Source: Deltaproteobacteria bacterium | GTDB taxonomy: Bacteria; Desulfobacterota; JAENJC01 | Direction: 5' to 3' | Assembly (NCBI GenBank): GCA_016844545.1 | Contig: JAENJC010000125.1 | Coordinates: forward strand, 1-5,860 | DNA length: 5,860 bases | Shown: one piece after another, positions 1 through 5,860 of the stretch | Numbering within the stretch: the stretch's first letter is position 1 | How the letters are laid out: the number at the start of each line of letters is the position of its first letter | Notes under the pieces: model-generated | Seen by the model: only the letters and a program-made list of their open reading frames with translations | Databases searched by the model: none | What the model was told of the DNA's origin: nothing | Position numbers and translations under genes: made by a program

Positions 1-14
1 AAAAATCATGTTAA

Positions 15-53
15 TATACTAATATTGTTGACAAGGCATAACTGTGCAATAAT
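15..53 (+). promoter_or_regulatory. Possible promoter for the MacAB-like operon
   Basis: A perfect TTGACA hexamer lies at 28-33. The best -10-like match downstream is AATAAT at 48-53 (5 of 6 to TATAAT), but the spacer is only 14 bp, shorter than the usual 16-18. A second -10-like hexamer, TATACT at 15-20, would need a -35 outside the window. The region is AT-rich and sits directly before the first gene of the operon, so a promoter here is reasonable. The exact elements are not settled by the sequence. Confidence 0.28.
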
Positions 54-79
54 CCCTGGAAAGGAGCTGGCTGGATATC

Positions 80-1204
80 ATGAAAAAAATAGTTATAGGT
101 ATCATCATATTGGCCATACTGGGCGCCGGGGCATATATACTCTTTAAGGGGAAAGAGAATGCCTTGAACTTCAGGACAGAGAAAGTCTCAAATGGCGAGA
201 TAGTCTCGACAATAACCGCCACTGGAACTGTAAATGCTGTAACTACGGTACTTGTCGGAACTCAGGTCTCAGGGACTATAAAGGATATCTATGTGGACTT
301 CAACTCTCATGTCAAAAAGGGGCAGGTGATAGCCCAGATAGACTCTGCCACATTTGAGGCTCAGGTTGAACAGGCGCAGGCGAACCTGCTTTCGGCGCGG
401 GCGAACCTCGAAAAAGGGGTGGCAGCCCTTCTCGACGCAAAGAGGACAATGGGGAGAAATGGATACCTCGGAAACGAATTATGCATCTGCAAAGGCCCAG
501 GTGAGTGTCTCGAAGGCCCAGATATCCCAGGCAGAGGCGGCGTTAAGGCTTTCAGAGATAAACCTAAGATTTACGAAGATAGTATCTCCTGTAGATGGGA
601 CCGTTGTCTCAAGAAATGTAGATGTTGGTCAGACAGTTGCAGCAAGCTTCCAGACCCCAACTCTCTTTAACATAGCCCAGGACCTTACGAAGATGCAGAT
701 AGACACCAGCGTTGCTGAGGCTGACATCGGAAGGATCCTGGTGGACCAGTCAGTGGAGTTTACTGTTGACGCATATCCCGAAATCACCTTTAAAGGCTTG
801 GTCTCGGAGATCAGGAACGCCCCCATAGTGGTCCAGAATGTAGTCACATACAATGTAGTGGTCAAGGTGGATAACCGAGAACTCAAGCTGAAGCCCGGAA
901 TGACTGCGAACGTCTCCGTAATAGTATCGGAAAAGAAGGGTAGATACCGAATGCAGGATTAAGGTTCAGACCTTCAGATATGCTCAATAAGGACACATCA
1001 AAGGATAAGTCAAGGGAAAGAGGGAGCGGGGTCTGGGTTGTTGAAGGAGGCAAACCCAAGCGGATAAAGGTGGTAACAGGGATCAGCGATGGAATCTTTA
1101 CGGAACTGGTGTCTGGAGATGTGATTGATGGGCAGGAAGTTATAGTGGAAGCTGTCTCCAAGCCTAAAGGCCAGCAATCCAGCAACCCGCCGAGGATGTT
1201 CTGA
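80..1204 (+). pseudogene. Broken HlyD/MacA-type periplasmic adaptor subunit, split by two frame changes
   Basis: This is the membrane-fusion (adaptor) protein of a MacAB-TolC-like ABC export system, which would link the inner-membrane permease to an outer-membrane channel. It begins at ATG 80 with AAGGAG at 61-66 (13-nt spacing, rather long). An N-terminal membrane anchor follows (about residues 4-22, IVIGIIILAILGAGAYILF). The barrel-sandwich half is next, with VSGTIKDIYVDFNSHVKKGQ, and then a coiled-coil arm rich in Gln/Ala/Glu. Near 452-461 the reading moves from frame 2 to frame 0 and continues as DTSETNYASAKAQV, SPVDGTVVSRNVDVGQTVAA and LKLKPGMTANVSVIV. That frame stops at TAA 960-962. 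The family sequence resumes in frame 2 from about 944 (IPNAGLRFRPSDM) and runs to TGA 1202-1204. Both junctions appear to lack residues expected for the family, about a dozen at the first and two or three at the second, so small deletions are more likely than single-base slips. All three segments remain open and well conserved, which implies recent damage or an assembly error. About 372 codons remain. Confidence 0.88.
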
Positions 1205-1205
1205 T

Positions 1206-1898
1206 ATGTCTCTTATTAAAGTCCAGGATATTTCCAAGAATTACAACCTGGGAGATGTCCAAGTCTGCGCCCTCTGCGGGGTCTCCCTCAGCATGGATAA
1301 GGGCGATTTTGTTGCCGTAATGGGGCAATCTGGCTCCGGTAAATCGACCTTTATGAATATCCTCGGCTGTCTCGACAAACCGACCAGCGGGAGATATTCC
1401 CTTGAAGGCGTGGACGTCTCGGAGTTGTCAAGGGACGAACTTGCCGTTATAAGGAACAAAAAAATAGGTTTTGTCTTCCATGGTTTTAACCTCCTTTCAA
1501 GGACATCGGCCCTTGAGAATGTCGAACTGCCCATGCTTTACAATGGACTACCTGCAAAAGACAGAAAGGAGCTGGCAATGGCAGCCCTTAAAACGGTGGG
1601 GCTTTCGGGGAGAGAGAATCACCATCCAAACCAGCTCTCAGGTGGACAGCAGCAGAGGGTCGCCATTGCAAGGGCACTCGTGAATCAGGCTCCGCTCATA
1701 CTTGCCGACGAACCGACCGGAAACTTGGATACCAAGACCAGCAGAGAGATCATGGACCTCTTTGTTAAGCTTAACGAAGAGTCTGATATTACAGTCATAA
1801 TCGTTACTCATGAACCTGACATCGCCGTTTTCAGCAAGAGGACTATTAGATTCCTGGATGGTCGCGTAGTGAGCGACGGACATACGGTGAAACCGTGA
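1206..1898 (+). CDS. ABC transporter ATP-binding protein, MacB/LolD type
   Basis: This is the cytoplasmic ATPase that powers the permease encoded directly downstream. At 230 residues it is the normal length for a stand-alone MacB/LolD/FtsE-like nucleotide-binding domain. Visible motifs are Walker A GQSGSGKST (40-48), signature LSGGQ (144-148), Walker B LILADE (164-169, catalytic Glu169), D-loop GNLD (172-175) and the switch His202 (THEPD). The Q-loop reads FVFHGFNLL: residue 92 is His (CAT at 1479-1481) where the family has Gln. That is unusual, because this Gln normally contacts the metal and water and senses the membrane domain. ATG 1206 is 1 bp after the stop of the adaptor reading frame, with GAGG at 1192-1195 as ribosome binding site. 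The stop overlaps the permease start. In E. coli MacB the ATPase and permease are one polypeptide; here they are two. The substrate cannot be told: macrolide, peptide, lipoprotein or siderophore roles are all known in this superfamily. Confidence 0.95.
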   Translation: MSLIKVQDISKNYNLGDVQVCALCGVSLSMDKGDFVAVMGQSGSGKSTFMNILGCLDKPTSGRYSLEGVDVSELSRDELAVIRNKKIGFVFHGFNLLSRTSALENVELPMLYNGLPAKDRKELAMAALKTVGLSGRENHHPNQLSGGQQQRVAIARALVNQAPLILADEPTGNLDTKTSREIMDLFVKLNEESDITVIIVTHEPDIAVFSKRTIRFLDGRVVSDGHTVKP

Positions 1899-3124
1899 TA
1901 AATATTCCATCAACTCTCAAGATATCCGTCAGAGCGCTTAGGGTCAACAAGATGCGGTCGGCCCTTACAATGCTTGGCATAATTATTGGGGTCGCAGCTG
2001 TTATCACCATGCTTGCCGTGGGCACAGGGGCCCGCCAGAAGATCGGTGAACAGATAGCCAGCATGGGCAGCAATCAACTCATAGTGCTCCCTGGAGCTTC
2101 AACGTCTGGTGGGGCCAGAATGGGGGCAGGAAGCCAGATGACTCTTTCGATGGGGGACGCTGAGGCAATTTTAAAGGAATGCCCGGCTGTATCTTATGTG
2201 GCCCCTGTCCTCGGCGGGGTTGCCCAGGTCATCTATGGCAACCAGAATTGGTCAACAAGCGTCACTGGAACGACCCCGGGGATGCTTGTGGTAAGGGACT
2301 GGCAGATTTCTGAAGGGCGGTCTTTTACCGACGATGATGTAAGGGGCGCCACAAAGGTCTGTCTTCTTGGGCAGACCGTTGTCGAAAACCTCTTTGGAAG
2401 CATAGACCCCATAGGCCAGATCGTCAGGATAAAAAAGGTCCCCTTTACGGTTATAGGAGTGCTTGACAGGAAAGGCCAGTCTCCAAACGGCCAGGACCAG
2501 GACGACACAATATACATACCTGTGACAACTGCCCAGAAAAAGATATTTGGCACCACGTTTCCAGGCATGGTAAGGATCATCATGGTAAAGGCAAAGGGCG
2601 CGGAAGAGTTATCCCAGGCCCAAAAACAGATAACTGAACTCATCAGGCAGAGGCACCGCATCGGGCAGAAGCAGGATGATGACTTTACCGTACGGAACCT
2701 GACCCAGATGATGCAGGCCTCGGAGCAGTCTGCCCGGGTCATGGCTCTGCTCCTAGGTTCTATTGCAGGAGTGTCTCTGCTTGTCGGAGGCATAGGGATA
2801 ATGAACATCATGCTCGTATCTGTAACGGAGAGGACCAGGGAGATAGGGATAAGGATGGCTGTCGGGGCCAAGACGTGGGACATAAGGCTTCAATTCCTTA
2901 TAGAGGCCCTTATCCTCTCACTGATAGGCGGAGGGGTTGGTATCTTAATAGGTGTGTCGGGATCGCAGGTCCTGTCAAATCTCGCTGGATGGCCTACGAT
3001 AGTGTCAATGTCATCAATATTTCTTGCCTTCAGCTTTTCAGGTGTGGTGGGGATATTCTTCGGGTTTTATCCGGCAATGAAGGCATCACTCCTTGACCCG
3101 ATAGAGGCCTTAAGGTATGAGTAA
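1895..3124 (+). CDS. MacB-type ABC transporter permease (FtsX family)
   Basis: This inner-membrane permease of 409 residues would work as a mechanotransmission-type transporter with the preceding ATPase. It starts at GTG 1895, overlapping the ATPase stop as GTGA, which implies translational coupling; GGTGA at 1886-1890 may serve as ribosome binding site. The architecture is typical of the family. A short cytoplasmic lead is followed by transmembrane segment 1 (about 22-43, preceded by VNKMRSALTMLGIIIG). A large periplasmic MacB core region fills about 44-280. Three further membrane segments lie at about 283-307, 335-355 and 372-393. The ERTREIGIRMAVGA stretch at 311-324 and the C-terminal YPAMKASLLDPIEALRYE are hallmark sequences. 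Length is about that of other split MacB permeases, and no lesion is visible. It ends 7 bp from the stop of the convergent TusA-family gene. Its usual adaptor partner upstream is broken, so export through a tripartite complex is doubtful unless another adaptor substitutes. Confidence 0.95.
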   Translation: MINIPSTLKISVRALRVNKMRSALTMLGIIIGVAAVITMLAVGTGARQKIGEQIASMGSNQLIVLPGASTSGGARMGAGSQMTLSMGDAEAILKECPAVSYVAPVLGGVAQVIYGNQNWSTSVTGTTPGMLVVRDWQISEGRSFTDDDVRGATKVCLLGQTVVENLFGSIDPIGQIVRIKKVPFTVIGVLDRKGQSPNGQDQDDTIYIPVTTAQKKIFGTTFPGMVRIIMVKAKGAEELSQAQKQITELIRQRHRIGQKQDDDFTVRNLTQMMQASEQSARVMALLLGSIAGVSLLVGGIGIMNIMLVSVTERTREIGIRMAVGAKTWDIRLQFLIEALILSLIGGGVGILIGVSGSQVLSNLAGWPTIVSMSSIFLAFSFSGVVGIFFGFYPAMKASLLDPIEALRYE

Positions 3125-3131
3125 AGTGTCT

Positions 3132-3368
3132 CTATTCCGCCTTCCTCAGGTATATCTTTATGACCTTGTTATCCTCCTCTATCCCAAGGAGTTCGTTCCC
3201 CGTACTCTGAGCCCACACAGGCAGGTCCCTCTTGGATACCGGGTCGTCTGTCAGGACTTCAATGACCTGACCGACCTCCATATGCTCAAGGGCCAGGGTA
3301 GTCTTTACCGATGGGAGTGGGCAGCTTAGTCCTGTGCAATCGATGGTCTTGTCCACTTTATAATTCAT
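3132..3368 (-). CDS. TusA-family sulfur carrier / sulfurtransferase
   Basis: This small cytoplasmic protein of 78 residues is of the usual size for TusA/SirA-like sulfur carriers. It has the defining N-terminal CPxP motif in DCTGLSCPLPSVKT, with Cys16 as the expected persulfide-carrying residue, and then the family's short alpha/beta pattern (VGQVIEVLTDDP, then VIKIYL near the end). Members pass sulfane sulfur between partners in tRNA thiolation, molybdenum cofactor assembly or dissimilatory sulfur metabolism. The ATG is at 3368-3366. AAGAGG (complement of 3380-3385) lies 11 nt upstream and overlaps the stop of the DsrE2-like gene, so the two genes are very probably cotranscribed. That neighbour points to a sulfur-relay role rather than tRNA modification alone, which is inference. 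The gene converges with the permease gene. Confidence 0.93.
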   Translation of the reverse strand: MNYKVDKTIDCTGLSCPLPSVKTTLALEHMEVGQVIEVLTDDPVSKRDLPVWAQSTGNELLGIEEDNKVIKIYLRKAE

Positions 3369-3383
3369 CTTGCTTTAAACCTC

Positions 3384-3878
3384 TTAAATGAAAAGATTTA
3401 TGGTTGTTTCCTTTGCGATCGAAAGGTACGAAACCGCGCCGATAACATCTTCGCATTCGTCTATGAAGTCTTCCTTCTTGAGCCCCATGACTGTCATGCT
3501 CATCTCGCACGGGTAGAACTTCACTCCGAGGGAATGGGCTATTGAGATGAACTCCTGAAGGCTCGGCACCTTCTTATGGGACATCATCGTCTTGAGCATG
3601 GCCGGCCCCATCCCGAACATGTTCATCTTCGATATTGCAAGCTTCTTTGCGTGGCCGTAATTCATGATGTTAAGCATCTTCTGCATCCAGTTCTGCCCCT
3701 TGATCAGACCACCTTCCTTCTTGATCACATTGAGACCCCAGAATGTAAAGAATATGGTCACCTTCATCCCCATGGATGCTGCTGCAGTAGCGATCACAAA
3801 GGTTGCGATGGCCTTGTCCATATCGCCGCTGAATAACACTATAGTGACGGAGCCCTTATTCTTCGTCTGTTCAGTCAT
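3384..3878 (-). CDS. DsrE/DsrF/DrsH-like (DsrE2-type) sulfur-transfer protein
   Basis: This 164-residue protein is of the DsrE2 type. The N-terminal strand-loop-helix has FSGDMDKAIATFVIATAAAS (16-35), followed by GMKVTIFFTFWGLNVIKK (37-54), a pattern typical of this group. A conserved Cys is at residue 124 in FYPCEMSMTVMGL, and a second Cys, 142, lies in DECEDVIGA. Cys124 is the best candidate for the sulfur-accepting residue. Related proteins work with TusA and rhodanese proteins in cytoplasmic sulfane-sulfur trafficking. The middle (about 64-103) is rich in Met and Lys (MQKMLNIMNYG, SKMNMFGMGP), and residues 22-50 are hydrophobic enough to suggest a membrane or protein contact. ATG 3878-3876 has AGGTGAG (complement of 3881-3887) immediately upstream. 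It is the first gene of the pair with the TusA-family gene, 15 bp before it. The exact sulfur pathway served is unknown, and no rhodanese, dsrAB or heterodisulfide reductase gene is in view. Confidence 0.92.
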   Translation of the reverse strand: MTEQTKNKGSVTIVLFSGDMDKAIATFVIATAAASMGMKVTIFFTFWGLNVIKKEGGLIKGQNWMQKMLNIMNYGHAKKLAISKMNMFGMGPAMLKTMMSHKKVPSLQEFISIAHSLGVKFYPCEMSMTVMGLKKEDFIDECEDVIGAVSYLSIAKETTINLFI

Positions 3879-4056
3879 ATCTCACCTGCCGGTTTTATAT
3901 TAAGTGCCGCACCTTACCCCGATTGTGCGGGGCATGAACTGTATACGACCTTACAATACAAATTACGGTCATGTCAACAGTTCGTTGAGGTCTCCAGCAT
4001 GCCCCGCATTCCCTACTAATCTTGACCCCTGCCACCAGAATAGGGAGGATTCCAGT
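3879..4056 (-). promoter_or_regulatory. Repeat-rich leader before the DsrE2-like/TusA pair
   Basis: No gene is supported between the radical SAM stop and the DsrE2-like start. Read on the - strand, the stretch has a TTGACA hexamer (complement of 3972-3977), but no convincing -10 at normal spacing; TATTGT (complement of 3953-3958) is only 13 bp away. Several inverted repeats lie around it: an 11-bp perfect pair (3926-3936 with 3998-4008), CCGCAC/GTGCGG (3907-3912 with 3925-3930) and CCCCG/CGGGG (3917-3921 with 3928-3932). They share the segment near 3925-3932, so these pairings compete with one another. This suggests a structured leader or operator, but no known riboswitch class was recognised. 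Confidence 0.4.
3926..4008. repeat. 11-bp perfect inverted repeat with 61-bp spacer
   Basis: TGCGGGGCATG at 3926-3936 is the exact reverse complement of CATGCCCCGCA at 3998-4008. The same core occurs again nearby: GCGGGGCAT at 4070-4078 as a direct copy, and CCCCGCAT at 4102-4109 within the end of the radical SAM gene. The family of short GC-rich copies stands out against its mixed-composition surroundings. The function is not known from sequence. Confidence 0.75.
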
Positions 4057-4107
4057 AAAAAATGAAAGGGCGGGGCATCTTTGCGGCGTAATCTCAGCAG
4101 ACCCCGC
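4057..4107 (-). terminator. Probable intrinsic terminator of the radical SAM gene
   Basis: On the - strand GCGGGG (complement of 4102-4107, the last codons of the gene) can pair with CCCCGC (complement of 4070-4075). This is followed by CCTTTCATTTTTT, which ends in six T at the complement of 4057-4062. The all-GC stem followed by a T-rich tract is the classical layout. The 26-nt loop is long and holds the stop codon, which weakens the call. Confidence 0.5.
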
Positions 4108-5794
4108 ATCTGTGGCACTTTGGCGGGTTGCATGGAGGCGTGAACTGCCCTTTTAACGCCCTTTCGTATTCTTTCCAGAGGTAGCCCTTCTCAATCCCGT
4201 GGTCTATAAAGTCCCAGGGGAAGATTTCATCCCTCCCCCTCATCCTGTAAACATAAAAGTCTGTCTCCACTTGAGACTCTTTTATCCCTCTGTTCCAACT
4301 CCCGGTCTCAAGGGCAGCCCTGATGATCCCCCCTACCCTCCTGTCGCCCCTTGAAAGAAGGGCCTGGAGATATGAATCCTTCGGGTTTTCATGTATGACC
4401 TCTATATTCCCCTCTTTTTTGAGGGACTCCTTTATATATTTCAACTTATTGCTTAAAGACTTCACATCTTCCATGGGTGACCACTGGAATGGCGTCCAGG
4501 GCTTTGGTATCAAAGGGTTTATGCTGAGTGTAATAGTTCCAATCCTCCCTGCCTCTTTTGTTAGCGCCAAGACCTCTTTTTTTATCCTCTTTGCAAGTTT
4601 CACTATCCCCTCTATATCCTCGTCGGTCTCAGTCGGTAAACCTATAAGGAAGTAAAGTTTAGCGTTAAGTATCCCTCTGGAGATAGCCATCTCGACAGAT
4701 TTAAGGATGTCATCCTCAGATATCCCCTTGTTTATAACATTTCTGAGGCGCTCTGTACCTGCCTCAGGAGCAAAGGTCATTGTCTTATGTCCGCTCTCCT
4801 TTAATGCATCTACAAGCTCATCGGTAGTTGAATCCATTCGGAGGGAGGAAACCGACACCTTCTTCCCCTTTGCGATAAGAGGCGCACAAAGGGAGTTGAT
4901 AAAGGGATAATCAGATGCTGCCGCACTCACAAGGCCAACCTTCTCTGCATTTTTGAGACCAGGCTCTATCTTATCCAATATACTTTTCGGGTTCCTGATC
5001 CTTGGAGGAAGGTATATGAACCCTGCTGTGCAGAACCTGCATCCCCTTCCGCAACCCCTGCTTATCTCCACGAGATGCATTCCAGAAAACTCCGTTTCAG
5101 GCGTAAATATCCTGGAAAGAGTATGGGCGCTGTCTATATCCCTAATCCATCTTCTCTTTACTTTTCTCGAAGCCTTTCCTTTTTGGACAAATGATTCTAT
5201 GGTGCCATCTGTCTTATAACGAACGCTATAGAGAGAAGGGACGTATACCCCCTCTATCTTGGTTAATTTCGAGAGAAGCTCTACTTTTTCAGCGTCATTG
5301 TTCTTTATAAAGCTGTCAATAAACTCGTTGACAACCTCCTCCCCCTCCCCTATCAGGAAGAGGTCGACAAAATCGGCCATAGGCTCTGGGTTCAGGAAGG
5401 ATGTGACTCCGCCTGAAATCGAAGCGAGAAGAGGGATATTCCCCATCTGAAGTATCTTAAGGGCGTTAAGGTAGTCGTTTTCAAACGGGATGGAAAAGGC
5501 GATGATGTCAAACTCCCTGAGGAGCCTCTGTGATTCCAGCGAAAATATCGGTGTGCCAGTCCTCTGGTATTCATCCATATCCTCCCTGTCAGGAAGGAAT
5601 ACCCTCTCGCAAATAGTGTCCTCTCTCTGATTCAGCAAGTAGTAGACCTGCTGATACCCAAGGTTAGACATCCCGACATAATAGGTGTTGGGATAGATCA
5701 AAGCAACCGTGACCTTCCGGCCCCAGCGCTTTATGATCGTCCCTTTTTCAGAGGAGAGGCGATGAACTGCTTTTTCTTTGAGCTTGCGTGACAT
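4094..5794 (-). CDS. Radical SAM protein with B12-binding-like N-terminal domain (TIGR03960-like)
   Basis: This 566-residue cytoplasmic iron-sulfur enzyme belongs to an uncharacterised radical SAM family. The N-terminal part (about 25-165) looks like a B12-binding-type Rossmann domain (VALIYPNTYYVGMSNLGYQ; later NPEPMADFVDLFLIGEGEEV), but no DxHxxG cobalamin motif is visible. The radical SAM core starts near 238 with EISRGCGRGCRFCTAGFIY; Cys248, Cys252 and Cys255 form the CxxxCxxC that binds the 4Fe-4S cluster. Later family stretches include SVSSLRMDS (314-322), FAPEAGTERLRNVINKGI (341-358) and YFLIGLPTETDEDI (381-394). The C-terminus is Cys-rich (555, 560, 563, 566, ending HRCGVC) and may bind a metal or second cluster. 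ATG 5794-5792 is preceded directly by an in-frame TAA, so the start cannot lie further upstream; no good ribosome binding site is seen. In many genomes this family is fused to or followed by a TIGR03936-type partner; none follows here. The substrate is unknown. Confidence 0.9.
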   Translation of the reverse strand: MSRKLKEKAVHRLSSEKGTIIKRWGRKVTVALIYPNTYYVGMSNLGYQQVYYLLNQREDTICERVFLPDREDMDEYQRTGTPIFSLESQRLLREFDIIAFSIPFENDYLNALKILQMGNIPLLASISGGVTSFLNPEPMADFVDLFLIGEGEEVVNEFIDSFIKNNDAEKVELLSKLTKIEGVYVPSLYSVRYKTDGTIESFVQKGKASRKVKRRWIRDIDSAHTLSRIFTPETEFSGMHLVEISRGCGRGCRFCTAGFIYLPPRIRNPKSILDKIEPGLKNAEKVGLVSAAASDYPFINSLCAPLIAKGKKVSVSSLRMDSTTDELVDALKESGHKTMTFAPEAGTERLRNVINKGISEDDILKSVEMAISRGILNAKLYFLIGLPTETDEDIEGIVKLAKRIKKEVLALTKEAGRIGTITLSINPLIPKPWTPFQWSPMEDVKSLSNKLKYIKESLKKEGNIEVIHENPKDSYLQALLSRGDRRVGGIIRAALETGSWNRGIKESQVETDFYVYRMRGRDEIFPWDFIDHGIEKGYLWKEYERALKGQFTPPCNPPKCHRCGVC

Positions 5795-5828
5795 TTAATA
5801 ACCATGAAGTATAAGTAGATAGTGGATA

Positions 5829-5840
5829 CTAACAGGTTAG
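5829..5840. repeat. Small palindrome upstream of the radical SAM gene
   Basis: CTAAC-AG-GTTAG is a 5-bp inverted repeat around a 2-bp centre, 35-46 bp upstream of the radical SAM start codon. The position would suit an operator, but such a short palindrome can arise by chance. The rest of 5795-5860 is AT-rich, with no gene and no clear -35/-10 pair. Confidence 0.2.
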
Positions 5841-5860
5841 GGAAAGGAAAGCAAAAATGC

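Noticed and set aside
980..1204. Reading the last adaptor segment as a separate 74-residue gene from ATG 980
   Set aside because: The family sequence continues in the same frame upstream of that ATG (from 944), and it has no ribosome binding site. It is the C-terminal part of the broken adaptor.
2233..2883. Long open frame of 216 codons on the - strand inside the permease gene
   Set aside because: It lies wholly within a clearly conserved permease, its predicted protein has no recognisable family, and it is a mirror-strand shadow.
28..3977. Shared TGTTGACA upstream of both the efflux operon and the DsrE2-like gene as a common regulator site
   Set aside because: The match is only 8 bp and is explained by the common -35 consensus; flanking bases do not align.
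3899..4042. Possible small - strand ORF from a GTG at about 4042 to TAA at about 3899, with a CGAC motif resembling the end of the radical SAM protein
   Set aside because: No ribosome binding site, a GTG start, no recognisable protein, and it runs through the inverted repeats. The Cys motif is explained by the repeated DNA unit.
5808..5813. TATACT as a -10 for the radical SAM gene on the - strand
   Set aside because: There is no matching -35, and it would place the transcript start only about 7 nt before the ATG, with no ribosome binding site. This is too weak to annotate.

Overview
The window reads as part of a Gram-negative bacterial chromosome with roughly balanced base composition. The gene families present (MacAB-type export proteins, a DsrE2-like/TusA pair and a B12-domain-like radical SAM protein) are common together in anaerobic, sulfur-cycling lineages such as Nitrospirota and the former Deltaproteobacteria. 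That placement is inferred from protein style only; there is no rRNA or other phylogenetic marker here.

Left half, + strand (about 80-3124): a three-gene operon for a MacAB-like ABC tripartite efflux or export system. The order is periplasmic adaptor (HlyD/MacA type), separate ATPase, then MacB-type permease. The adaptor is broken. Its sequence continues across three segments in frames 2, 0 and 2, and at both junctions residues expected for the family appear to be missing. The ATPase and permease are full length and tightly coupled (1-bp gap, then a 4-bp GTGA overlap), but the ATPase carries His where the Q-loop Gln is expected.

Right half, - strand (about 5794 to 3132): a 566-residue radical SAM protein of the TIGR03960-like type comes first. 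It is followed by a 215-bp intergenic stretch rich in GCGGGG-type inverted repeats, then a DsrE2-like protein and a TusA-family sulfur carrier 15 bp apart. The last two probably form a small sulfur-relay operon. The TusA gene converges on the permease gene with only 7 bp between stop codons.

No tRNA, rRNA, CRISPR array, insertion sequence or phage gene was seen. The points most worth checking are the double lesion in the adaptor, the Q-loop substitution in its partner ATPase, and the repeat-rich leader before the DsrE2-like/TusA genes, where one segment can pair with three different partners. None of this amounts to a clearly new system.
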